A stretch of DNA of 64,000 bases, from assembly GCA_019359515.1 (NCBI GenBank), contig JAHHHC010000014.1:62001-126000 (forward strand), read 5' to 3'. Below the pieces are notes generated by a model. The model was not told the DNA's origin, ran no database searches, and was given only the letters and a program-made list of their open reading frames with translations. This DNA is from Desmonostoc vinosum HA7617-LM4. Its GTDB lineage: Bacteria > Cyanobacteriota > Cyanobacteriia > Cyanobacteriales > Nostocaceae. The position numbers and the translations under genes were made by a program. This document shows, piece after piece, positions 21,133-28,894 of the stretch (positions within the stretch are counted from its first letter, which is position 1; each line of letters starts with the position of its first letter).

Positions 21133-21739
21133 TATCGCAACTATTTGCGATCGTCTTCATCAATTTTCTCAAAAGACGAGACATAAGTAGTCGTGCAAAA
21201 TAAATTATCTATTTAGGAAAGGGAACATAGCAAGCCTCAATGTTGCAATAAATTTTCTTGTGGGGCGGGTATCTTACCCGCCATGTATAGCGAGACGTTC
21301 ATCTCACAAGAGTTTTTAATGCACTATTTTAATTTGTCAGCGATTAAAAACATACAAAAATGTGATTTACGACACATATAGTAAAATTACGTAGATTTTA
21401 TGATCATTTACATCTTCAATACAGCATTCAGAGGGAGTGGTGATGTGGGAGTAGGGAGTAGGGAATCCACGCCTTAAGGCGTGGGATTGAAGTCAGGACG
21501 CATTGTGCCTCGTTGCAAGCAATCTCGGCACAAATCTTTTCCTAACAGTGGGCAATAACCCACAAAAGACAGTTTTTAATGTTTTTGTATCCCTACTCCC
21601 CACTCCCTACTCCCTACTCCCTGTTTTTGTAAGATATCTAACAACCTGCTATTTTAATTAATTATGACTAACAGGATACCTCAAAGTTTCTCAGTTGGTT
21701 AATCTCTTGGTAACTGAAAATATACCAATATTACGAGCG
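21133..21739. other. Gene-free spacer with hairpins and an IS605-end-like palindrome
   Basis: No convincing gene is present. GGCGGGTA/TACCCGCC at 21264-21282 sits inside a longer CTTGTG..CACAAG stem, and a relative occurs at about 52200-52228. At about 21471-21488 CCACGCCTTAAGGCGTGG followed by GATTGAAGTC resembles the right ends of IS200/IS605 elements. The minus strand downstream of it can encode a short Cys-rich peptide end (GYCPLLGKDLCRDC). GTAGGGAGTAGGGAGT-type low-complexity runs flank the palindrome (about 21440 and 21590-21620). Confidence 0.45.
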
Positions 21740-22594
21740 ATGAAAATTCAAAATTTTTTCGATTTCTGCGTTGAGATTGAATTTTATCTCAAGATTGCTA
21801 TCAGTTGCACACTTGTTCAACAGGTATTTTATTGGCTATTAAAGAATATTGAACTCAACTTGCTCGCGCAGGTGTTATTATACTGGCTCGTTGGTTCTAT
21901 CTCATTTTATAGTATTGGTATTATCATCGAAAAACTAATTAAAAGCAACGACTTTTTAAAAGAAAAACTAATTGTCAGAGTTAAGCATGTAAAAAATCAA
22001 CCATTTCCCTCATTTACTGTGCAGGGAATCATTACAGGAGAAATCAAAGCGTTCATATCAGCATTAGTTATTCTATATCTAGCACCGGAGGTTCACAGAG
22101 GAAATGGTTTACTCTTAAACCTGGGATGGTTTTTGATGAGAATAGTTGCTGCTGATTTCTGTTTTTACGTTGCTCATTGGCTCTTTCACACAAGATTTTT
22201 GCTGAAAATCCATCTGAAACATCATGAGTTTCGTGATTCATCAAGTTTTGTTGCTGGACATAAGAGTCTGATTGAATATATTATTGTTACCATTACTGAT
22301 GTTTTGCCTATCTTCATATTTGGGTATGATATTACTCAACTCTGTGCATGGAGCATTATAGGTAATATTTATAATTTGGAAGGTCATAGTTCTTTATCAA
22401 TATTACTTATTCCCTCAGATTTTCATGATCTTCATCACACTTGCTTTAAGGGAAACTATGGCATTCAAGGATTTTGGGACAGAGTATTTAACACACTAAA
22501 TCCTCCTACCAAAAAGCGGGGAATTATGTTTCCTATGAGTTTGATTGAGTATAAAATCATCAAGTCGTCTAGTCGTGTCGATATAGCCAACTGA
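21740..22594 (+). CDS. Fatty acid hydroxylase / sterol desaturase superfamily protein
   Basis: An integral membrane di-iron oxygenase-like protein of 284 residues from the ATG at 21740; the frame is open from a TTG 45 bases earlier. Four to five hydrophobic segments are visible. The His clusters HWLFH, HLKHH and DFHDLHH match the eight-His pattern that binds two irons in this superfamily. It would hydroxylate or desaturate a lipid or carotenoid; the substrate is unknown. Composition is more AT-rich than its neighbours, and the preceding spacer carries mobile-element-like palindromes, so recent acquisition is possible. Confidence 0.8.
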   Translation: MKIQNFFDFCVEIEFYLKIAISCTLVQQVFYWLLKNIELNLLAQVLLYWLVGSISFYSIGIIIEKLIKSNDFLKEKLIVRVKHVKNQPFPSFTVQGIITGEIKAFISALVILYLAPEVHRGNGLLLNLGWFLMRIVAADFCFYVAHWLFHTRFLLKIHLKHHEFRDSSSFVAGHKSLIEYIIVTITDVLPIFIFGYDITQLCAWSIIGNIYNLEGHSSLSILLIPSDFHDLHHTCFKGNYGIQGFWDRVFNTLNPPTKKRGIMFPMSLIEYKIIKSSSRVDIAN

Positions 22595-22852
22595 TACCAA
22601 AGCTGAACCTTTTAACCTTTGGGAGTGATGTCTACTGGTTTTCTTGATGGCACTTAGGGATTGTGGGAAAAATTGGGGAGACTCAATTGATGACTCGTAA
22701 AAAAAGAGGGCTGGTTCGCAGGCATCTTGACCTTGTTAGCGATACGATATCTTCAGGCTTTGAGGATAGCGATCGCAAAGCTCGTCTCTACTATAATTGC
22801 AAATATCAACAAGCTTCATTTTATTTGTACACATAAATTCCCAAGATGATCA

Positions 22853-23911
22853 ATGAGCAATCAACTACAAAACTACAATCCCAGCGGTGTCGGTGAAATT
22901 AATGGCAACCTTTTAGGTTTGCCGTTCGATTACGAGTCTGCCAACCTCATTGTTTTTGGCGTACCGTGGGAAGTCACCGTTTCCTATGGTGCAGGTACTG
23001 CTAAAGGGCCACAGCGAATTTTAGATGCTTCGACTCAACTAGATTTATTTGATTTCGATCATCCTGATGGGTGGAAACAAGGAATTTTTATGATGGAAAT
23101 CTCTGGGGAGATTTTAGAAAAAAATCAATATTATCGTACACTGGCAGCAAAAATTATTACCCGATTAGCAGAAGGTAAATCACTCACACAACCACCAGAT
23201 TTAACACCTGTTTTAAGAGAAATTAATCACGCTTGTGAACAAGTGAATGAATGGTTGTTTGAAAATTGCCAGCAAGCAATTAATCGTGGGAAGCGGGTTG
23301 CAGTTATTGGTGGTGATCACAGTTCACCTTTGGGTTATTTGCAAGCATTAGCAACTCGATATCCTAATTACGGAATTTTGCACATTGATGCACATGCAGA
23401 TTTACGTGATGCTTATGAGGGATTTAAATTTTCCCATGCATCTATTATGTTTAATGCGATGAAGCTACCACAAATATCTAAATTAGTGCAGGTGGGCATA
23501 CGTGATATTTGTCATGATGAAGTACAAATCATTAACCAATCTCACGATCGCATTATTGATTATTATGACCCAGTGATTAAACAAAAGCTATATTCTGGGA
23601 CAACTTGGATAGAATTATGTCGAGAAATTATCAGCCATTTACCTGAATATGTTTATATTAGCTTTGATATCGATGGACTTGATCCCAAACTTTGTCAAAA
23701 TACAGGTACACCCGTTCCTGGTGGACTCGAATTAGAGCAAGCTTTTTGTTTAATACGGGAATTGGTAAAAAGCGATCGCCAAATTATTGGTTTTGACCTT
23801 TGCGAAGTTGGTGATGCCGAATGGGATGGTAATGTTGGTGCGCGAATTGTTTATAAATTGGCAAATTTGATGGATTTATCTCAACATCATGGTGTGTCTG
23901 ATATTCTGTAA
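22853..23911 (+). CDS. speB: Agmatinase / ureohydrolase family protein
   Basis: A 352-residue arginase-fold metallohydrolase. The binuclear metal ligands are GGDHS (~153-157), DAHADLRDA (~179-187) and SFDIDGLDP (~270). Members hydrolyse a guanidino group to release urea; agmatinase (agmatine to putrescine) is the likeliest role, since Anabaena uses such an enzyme in arginine catabolism. A related cyanobacterial enzyme hydrolyses free guanidine, and this sequence has HASIMFNAM where classic agmatinases have a different substrate loop, so guanidine hydrolase remains an alternative. It stands alone. Confidence 0.82.
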   Translation: MSNQLQNYNPSGVGEINGNLLGLPFDYESANLIVFGVPWEVTVSYGAGTAKGPQRILDASTQLDLFDFDHPDGWKQGIFMMEISGEILEKNQYYRTLAAKIITRLAEGKSLTQPPDLTPVLREINHACEQVNEWLFENCQQAINRGKRVAVIGGDHSSPLGYLQALATRYPNYGILHIDAHADLRDAYEGFKFSHASIMFNAMKLPQISKLVQVGIRDICHDEVQIINQSHDRIIDYYDPVIKQKLYSGTTWIELCREIISHLPEYVYISFDIDGLDPKLCQNTGTPVPGGLELEQAFCLIRELVKSDRQIIGFDLCEVGDAEWDGNVGARIVYKLANLMDLSQHHGVSDIL

Positions 23912-23958
23912 CTATAAAAGTAAGAAATTAGGGACGGGATTTTCTTAGTTTGGGGTTT

Positions 23959-24276
23959 TTAATACAGCACACTATTTAACCCACGATTCTTTATCAAGTG
24001 CAGTAGCTTAAGAGATGCTCCACTAGGCCGTTTTTGTCCTATTTCCCATTTTTGAACTGTTGAAGGACTTATATTCAAAATACGTGCAAAAACAGCTTGA
24101 CTTACTTGAGATGATTCCCGTATTTCTTTAATTTGTAATGGTTCTAAAGGCTCAATAGGAGGTAAACATAGGTGTTCAAATTCGCGCAATGTAGTTTGAT
24201 TCATTAGCCCAGCTTTGTGTAGGTCTTTTGCTGTTTCATGAACTGCTTCAAGAATCACTGATTTTTTCTGACGCAT
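23959..24276 (-). CDS. XRE-family antitoxin-like regulator
   Basis: A 105-residue protein with a helix-turn-helix in its C-terminal half (VSQAVFARILNISPSTVQKWE), typical of HigA/MqsA-like antitoxins that repress their own operon. The N-terminal ~45 residues are the usual variable segment. A toxin gene would normally lie just upstream (above 24276), but there only a 13-codon tail (VEINLFPAYRGDL, then stop) overlaps the expected position. It appears to be a solitary antitoxin left after toxin loss. The RNA leader has AGAGGTG before the ATG. Confidence 0.8.
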   Translation of the reverse strand: MRQKKSVILEAVHETAKDLHKAGLMNQTTLREFEHLCLPPIEPLEPLQIKEIRESSQVSQAVFARILNISPSTVQKWEIGQKRPSGASLKLLHLIKNRGLNSVLY

Positions 24277-24416
24277 TACAAATCACCTCTATAAGCAGGA
24301 AAAAGATTTATTTCTACTCAAAGACGTATTGACAAAATTCACTTACTTTTAAATTGTGACTAATGGAGTTAAATAATTCGTAATTCGTAATTCGTAATGA
24401 CGCGACGCTCCTGTGT

Positions 24417-24580
24417 CGCTCTAAGCGAAGCTATGCCGTAGGCTTTACGCTGACGCTCGATGACTCGCTCTAAGCGAAGCTATGCCGCAGGCTTTACGCT
24501 ACGCTATCACTGACGCTCGTACCTCGCTAACGCTATCGCGGACTCGCTCTAAGCGAAGCTATGCCGCAGACTTTACGCTA
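24417..24580. repeat. Three copies of a 35-bp palindrome-prone unit
   Basis: The unit CGCTCTAAGCGAAGCTATGC followed by CG(C/T)AG(G/A)CTTTACGCT occurs at 24417-24451, 24465-24500 and 24545-24580, separated by GACGCTCG/TACCTCGC-type spacers. The same unit in reverse complement is at 12943-12975. It is extragenic, like REP sequences of other bacteria. Irregular spacer lengths and absence of cas genes exclude a CRISPR array. Confidence 0.75.
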
Positions 24581-24587
24581 CGAAGCG

Positions 24588-24675
24588 CGTAATTAAGTTT
24601 TGTAATGGGGATTTGACCTCAACACAAAACTTGTCGGTTATGGAACCGGGGGACTTAAACCCACGGAACTTGTTA
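24588..24675. repeat. Left arm of an 87-bp inverted repeat
   Basis: This stretch (CGTAATTAAGTTTTGTAATG to ACCCACGGAACTTGTTA) is almost the exact reverse complement of 27521-27607. The two arms enclose pepP, the small lipoprotein gene and phzF. Differences are scattered single bases. Confidence 0.75.
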
Positions 24676-24951
24676 AACACACTTTTAGATGATTGTCGCC
24701 GTGCTGGAGAAACATTAGTTTTAGAAATTTAGAATCAAGATGAAATTGTTTCCATATTTTAATTTAATAGGGAATGGAGAATGGAGAATAAAAGAATTTT
24801 GGCGTTGCATAAATGCGGTATGAATTGAGATTTTTGTCCAAAACCAAAGGTTGATTCTTTGCGCCTTTGCGTGAGGCAAAAATCATCCCATTATTCAGCA
24901 AGGCCATAATTTTTAGTAGTACCCAGTACCCAATCCACAATCCCTTTGACA

Positions 24952-26331
24952 TCATTTACACAAATTCTCTACAGCGCTGATGTTATTAGGTAATGCTGCT
25001 GTGAGAACTTCAGTACCATTTTCAGTAACTAAAACATCATCTTCAATGCGGATTCCTCGGACATCATGAAAATGAGATAATCGCTCCCAATTGACTAATT
25101 TTTGATATGTTGGATGCAGTTTAGCTTCATTTAAAATTGCTGGTACTTGATAAAAACCAGGCTCAATTGTCACTAACATCCCCGGACGCAAAGGACGATT
25201 TAAACGTAGGTAACTTAACCCAAAGCGATCGCTTCTTTGACGCCCCTCATCATACCCTGCTAAGTCTCCTAAATCTTCCATATCATGGACATCTAAACCG
25301 AGTAAATGTCCGATACCGTGAGGAAAAAACAATGCATGGGCATCCATTTCTACCAAATCTTCAGCATTCCCTTGGAGAATACCTAAATCTACTAAACCTT
25401 CTGCAATGATGTTGGTAGCCAATAGATGAACGTCTGCATATTCAACTCCAGGGTATATTTTGGCAATGCAAGCATCATGAGCTGCTAGCACAATATTATA
25501 AATATCTTTTTGAGTAGCAGAAAATTGACCAGAAACCGGCCAAGTACGAGTGATATCAGCCGCCCAACCCATTTCAGTTTCGCCACCAACATCTACAAGT
25601 AGTAAGTCACCTGGTTGTAAAGGGTGGTGGTAATGCTCGTTATGCAAAACTTCACCGTGAACAGTCACAACACTGTTATAGGCAGTGGTCATGTTATGGG
25701 CAATAAAAACTCCTTCCATTGCCGCCCGGACTTCTGCTTCGATTTTGGCTTTGGGTGTTGCTGCCATCCCAGCTTTGTGTGCTGCTACACTCACAGCAGC
25801 AGCTTTCTGCAATTGCACCAATGCATCTGCGTCATGAGTAAGGCGTAAGGAAATAATTGCTTTGGCTAACTCCAAGTCAATGCCTATCGGAGATTTTTGT
25901 GGCAGAACCCATCTATTTAGTAACTGTGACTGTTGTGTCCAAGTAGCAGCATCTTGAACAGCAACTGTAGCTGCATCTTCCAAGCAAGATTCTAACTCAG
26001 CCATTGGTTTAGCATCATCTGCCCCAATATGGGCAGCTATTTCGTGACGCTGAGGCATTTCTCCATACCAAAGGGCGCTATTGGGTTGGGGATCATCCAT
26101 AAATAGCTCTAATTTGCCAGCGTCTAGGCGAATTGCCACATTTGGTAATGGTAGTCCAGCAAAATAGAGGAAGTGGCTGCTAGCGCGAAAGGGAAAAACA
26201 TTGGCTGGAAAGTTACGTGGATTGCTGCTTCCTGACCAAAGAATAGCCGGAAAATCTATCAGGCTAGCTAGACGTTGCCGTCGCTGACGTAGAATATCAA
26301 TCAGTGAACTAGAGGTATTGTTAATAACCAT
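24952..26331 (-). CDS. pepP: Xaa-Pro aminopeptidase P (M24B)
   Basis: It removes an N-terminal residue preceding proline. The 459-residue protein has the creatinase-like N-terminal domain and the pita-bread C-terminal domain. The metal ligands are visible: Asp in LLVDVGGE and ADITRTWPVSG, His in HGIGHLLGLDVHD, Glu in TIEPGFY and GIRIEDDVLVT. It is cytosolic, with no signal peptide. It lies 23 bp downstream of the small lipoprotein gene on the same strand, suggesting an operon. Confidence 0.93.
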   Translation of the reverse strand: MVINNTSSSLIDILRQRRQRLASLIDFPAILWSGSSNPRNFPANVFPFRASSHFLYFAGLPLPNVAIRLDAGKLELFMDDPQPNSALWYGEMPQRHEIAAHIGADDAKPMAELESCLEDAATVAVQDAATWTQQSQLLNRWVLPQKSPIGIDLELAKAIISLRLTHDADALVQLQKAAAVSVAAHKAGMAATPKAKIEAEVRAAMEGVFIAHNMTTAYNSVVTVHGEVLHNEHYHHPLQPGDLLLVDVGGETEMGWAADITRTWPVSGQFSATQKDIYNIVLAAHDACIAKIYPGVEYADVHLLATNIIAEGLVDLGILQGNAEDLVEMDAHALFFPHGIGHLLGLDVHDMEDLGDLAGYDEGRQRSDRFGLSYLRLNRPLRPGMLVTIEPGFYQVPAILNEAKLHPTYQKLVNWERLSHFHDVRGIRIEDDVLVTENGTEVLTAALPNNISAVENLCK

Positions 26332-26354
26332 AAATGAAGACTCAAATTTAATTA

Positions 26355-26579
26355 CTAGTCTTTATCGTCTTGTCCATCTTCTTCGTCATCTTCTTGATCA
26401 TCGTCGTCTTGCCGATTAGGCTGTTGAACTGGTCGTTGTTGTTCCGTGGGTGCTAGTCTTTGTTTTTCTTTGTCCTCACCACCACAGCTGACTAATCCTA
26501 GAGAAATTAGCCCTAAATTAATTACAGCAAAGACGCCTCCGATAATTTTGATCCTCAAATTCTGATTTGAATTTAGCAT
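26355..26579 (-). CDS. Small acidic lipoprotein
   Basis: A 74-residue protein. An N-terminal hydrophobic helix ends in a lipobox LVSC (Cys ~32), followed by Gly-Gly and a Gln/Pro-rich linker. The last ~18 residues are nearly all Asp/Glu, with a final KD. It should be a membrane-anchored lipoprotein with a highly charged tail that could bind cations. No homologous function is known to me. It is the first gene of a likely two-gene unit with pepP. Confidence 0.75.
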   Translation of the reverse strand: MLNSNQNLRIKIIGGVFAVINLGLISLGLVSCGGEDKEKQRLAPTEQQRPVQQPNRQDDDDQEDDEEDGQDDKD

Positions 26580-26706
26580 TTGCTCAAACCTCTGGAGACA
26601 ACACCACTAATTTATAAGGTACTGCGATCGCTTAGATTAATACCAATTCCTAATTAGAAATGATCGTTACTCCCTTCCTCTGTAATTCGTTAAAAAAAGG
26701 AAATTT

Positions 26707-27501
26707 ATGGGACAAATCATTACTCAAGTTGATGCTTTTACCAATACGCAATTTGCAGGAAATCCTGCTTGTGTCTGTGTTTTGCCTGCTCCCCAAGATG
26801 ATGATTGGATGCAAAACATAGCGCGAGAGATGAATTTATCGGAAACGGCTTTTCTGCTCAAACAAGATGATGGCTTTAATCTGCGGTGGTTTACGCCAGT
26901 GCTAGAAGTGCCGCTGTGTGGTCATGCAACTTTAGCCAGTGCCCATGTGCTATGGTCAGAGGGGCATTTATCGCCTGATCAAGCTGCGCGTTTTTATACC
27001 AAAAGTGGTTTACTCATTGCTAAACGTCTGGATGAGTGGATTGAGTTGGATTTTCCCGTCAATCGCTCACAAGTCGCGATCGCTCCTCCCCAATTTGACG
27101 CAGCTTTGGGTATACCATACATATCTATTGTGCAAAATTCTTTAGGCTACTTAATAGAGGTAGAGTCTGAAGAGTTAGTGCGACAAATCAAGCCAAATTT
27201 CCAATTACTCAAAACATTACCCGTTTCTGATTTTATCGTCACCAGCCTGACTCACCCTGATTCAAACTACGATTTCGTTTCTCGCTTCTTTGCCCCAAGT
27301 CAAGGTATAGATGAAGACCCAGTGACCGGCGCAGCTCATTGCTGCCTTGCTTACTTTTGGCGCGATCGCTTGGGCAAAGATGAGTTCTTAGCTTACCAAG
27401 CATCCAGTCGTGGTGGCGTCGTCAAGGTGCAATATCCTGGGGGCGATCGCGTTTTCCTCGGCGGCCAAGCAATCACTGTCTTACGCGGCGAGTTGATTTA
27501 A
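26707..27501 (+). CDS. PhzF-family isomerase-like protein
   Basis: A 264-residue protein of the PhzF/diaminopimelate-epimerase fold. The N-terminus QVDAFTNTQFAGNPACV and the catalytic Glu in NLSETAF (~46) are characteristic, as are VPLCGHATLASAHV and the second-half motif DEDPVTGAAHC. Family members isomerise small metabolites; a phenazine role is not implied because no other phz genes are present. The start ATG at 26707 has AAGGAAATTT upstream. It is divergent from the lipoprotein-pepP pair. Confidence 0.9.
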   Translation: MGQIITQVDAFTNTQFAGNPACVCVLPAPQDDDWMQNIAREMNLSETAFLLKQDDGFNLRWFTPVLEVPLCGHATLASAHVLWSEGHLSPDQAARFYTKSGLLIAKRLDEWIELDFPVNRSQVAIAPPQFDAALGIPYISIVQNSLGYLIEVESEELVRQIKPNFQLLKTLPVSDFIVTSLTHPDSNYDFVSRFFAPSQGIDEDPVTGAAHCCLAYFWRDRLGKDEFLAYQASSRGGVVKVQYPGGDRVFLGGQAITVLRGELI

Positions 27502-27520
27502 ATGTTTCCCAGTTCTAGTT

Positions 27521-27607
27521 AACTAGTTCCGTGGGTTTAATTCCCCCGGTTCTATAACCTGTAAGTTTTGTGTTAGGGTCAGATCCCCATTACAAAACTT
27601 AATTACG
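27521..27607. repeat. Right arm of the 87-bp inverted repeat
   Basis: Reverse complement of 24588-24675 with scattered differences. It starts 20 bp after the phzF stop and runs into the 27-bp repeat at 27621-27647. Confidence 0.75.
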
Positions 27608-27620
27608 TTAGCGAGTCCGC

Positions 27621-27647
27621 GAGCGTCATTACGAATTACGAATTATG
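27621..27647 (+). repeat. 27-bp repeat ending in the start codon of the DUF4332 gene
   Basis: The sequence GAGCGTCATTACGAATTACG plus AATTATG is identical to the reverse complement of 38950-38976. In both places its last three bases are the ATG of a gene. The TACGAAT hexamer core also occurs in the spacers at 24374-24400 and about 39000-39018. Confidence 0.8.
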
Positions 27648-28061
27648 AATTATCAATTATCATGTGACTGGCCAATTGAGCAGTTACCAGGATTGAGCCA
27701 GGAGGAACAATCTCAACTACAAAATTGTGGGATTACAACCACAACAGAACTAGTTCAACAAGGCAAGACTCTGCAAACACGAATAGCATTAGCCAATAAA
27801 CTACAAGTCCATCTTCAGTATGTGAATAAATGGATAGCTTTGGCTGACTTAGCGAGTATTCCCAGCGTTGGGCCACAATATTGCGGTTTGTTACTACATG
27901 CAGGTATCGGTTCTGTAGCCCAATTAGCTCAAACACCTACCCACAGATTGCACAAACAAATTATGCGCTTACAAGTAGCCACAATGCAGCGACGAGATTT
28001 GTGTCCACCAATCGAGCAAGTTCAACAATGGAGTCAACAGGCGAGGGGAGTGAGGAGATGA
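27645..28061 (+). CDS. DUF4332-type helix-hairpin-helix protein
   Basis: A 138-residue soluble protein. Two helix-hairpin-helix-like segments are visible (IEQLPGLSQEEQSQLQNCGI and LASIPSVGPQYCGLLLHAGI), as in DUF4332 proteins related to DNA-binding HhH domains. The biochemical role is unknown. No ribosome site precedes the ATG, because the start lies inside a dispersed repeat. The last codons (ARGVRR and stop) run into a (GATGAGGGG)n low-complexity repeat. The gene is therefore bounded by repeats on both sides and its true ends may have been remodelled. Confidence 0.75.
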   Translation: MNYQLSCDWPIEQLPGLSQEEQSQLQNCGITTTTELVQQGKTLQTRIALANKLQVHLQYVNKWIALADLASIPSVGPQYCGLLLHAGIGSVAQLAQTPTHRLHKQIMRLQVATMQRRDLCPPIEQVQQWSQQARGVRR

Positions 28062-28122
28062 GGGGGATGAGGGGGATGAGGGAGAAATTTTCTTTGCGTC
28101 CCCGCGTCCCCTTCCCCAGTCC

Positions 28123-28737
28123 CTAATCTTTCGCCAAAACACCATTAAGAAAGATATCAGCCAATCCTTCTGCCATGTGTTGCATTTCTTGGGGGGAGGC
28201 GTTGGGTTCCATGAGGGTGTTGTCAGAAAAACCTGCGATCGCAAACATTCCTAAAAAAACTTTGGCGACGAGGTTGGCATCCATCCGGCGATAGATTCCT
28301 TTATCCATTGCAGTTTGGAAGAATGCTTCAGCAACATCGGTCATTTTATTGATGACTTCTATTTGAATGCGATCGCGCAAATCTGGATGGAACTGCACTT
28401 CCATAAAGCACACCCGCATCATGTCAGCATTTTTCTGTAAATTCCACATCCGCCGACGCATCACTTGAGCTACAGCCTTATAGCTGCCCATTTCACTCAA
28501 TTCTGTGAGCAAATCTGTCAAAATCTCCACCCAGCCACTAGTTGCTAGTTCAACCAAAATCGCTTTTTTGTTGGGAAAATGACGAAACAGGGTACCTTCA
28601 GCAACACCTGCTGCTTGTGCTAAGTCGCGGGTGGTAGTACCATCAAATCCTTGCGAGGCAAACAATTTTTGTGCTGCCTGTAGAATTCGGGTGCGCGTTT
28701 GAGCCTCTGAGGGCGGGGGAGAATTAAAAACTCGCAT
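28123..28737 (-). CDS. TetR-family transcriptional regulator
   Basis: A 204-residue regulator. The N-terminal helix-turn-helix is TTRDLAQAAGVAEGTLFRHF (~residues 36-55), preceded by ILQAAQKLFASQGFDG. The C-terminal ligand domain is of the TetR_C type. It is divergent from the M16 peptidase pair with about 157 bp between, so it may control that pair or itself. The effector is unknown. Confidence 0.9.
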   Translation of the reverse strand: MRVFNSPPPSEAQTRTRILQAAQKLFASQGFDGTTTRDLAQAAGVAEGTLFRHFPNKKAILVELATSGWVEILTDLLTELSEMGSYKAVAQVMRRRMWNLQKNADMMRVCFMEVQFHPDLRDRIQIEVINKMTDVAEAFFQTAMDKGIYRRMDANLVAKVFLGMFAIAGFSDNTLMEPNASPQEMQHMAEGLADIFLNGVLAKD

Positions 28738-28894
28738 AACAGTTCTGGTGAAATCTCCGGAACACGACTTGTAGCATTATTGTCTAACGTCAGGTACAAA
28801 AAGCACAGAAAGCTTAAGCTTAATACAAGATTAATCCTCTGTTTGCCACTTTACCTATCTCTCAGGTAATGTAACTTTAAATTAATTTTCGCTT

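Larger units (their letters stand above)
24277..24951. other. Repeat-rich spacer with gene remnants
   Basis: This 675-bp gap has no intact gene. It contains a possible toxin-gene tail (24277-24320), the TAATTCG repeat (about 24374-24400), three copies of a 35-bp unit (24417-24580) and one arm of an inverted repeat (24588-24675). It also holds an interrupted plus-strand frame at 24667-24762 that reads LLDDCRRAGETLVLEI, a stop, then NQDEIVSIF. The latter looks like the C-terminal end of a decayed gene I cannot name. Confidence 0.5.

Noticed and set aside
22690-22836. 48-codon frame (MTRKKRGLVRRHLDLVSDTI) ahead of the agmatinase gene
   Set aside because: GGGGAG precedes the ATG, but no homology or domain is apparent; not strong enough to call.
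24417-24580. CRISPR-like array of three repeats
   Set aside because: Spacers are unequal and themselves repetitive, the unit is palindrome-prone and found singly elsewhere (12943-12975), and no cas genes are nearby.
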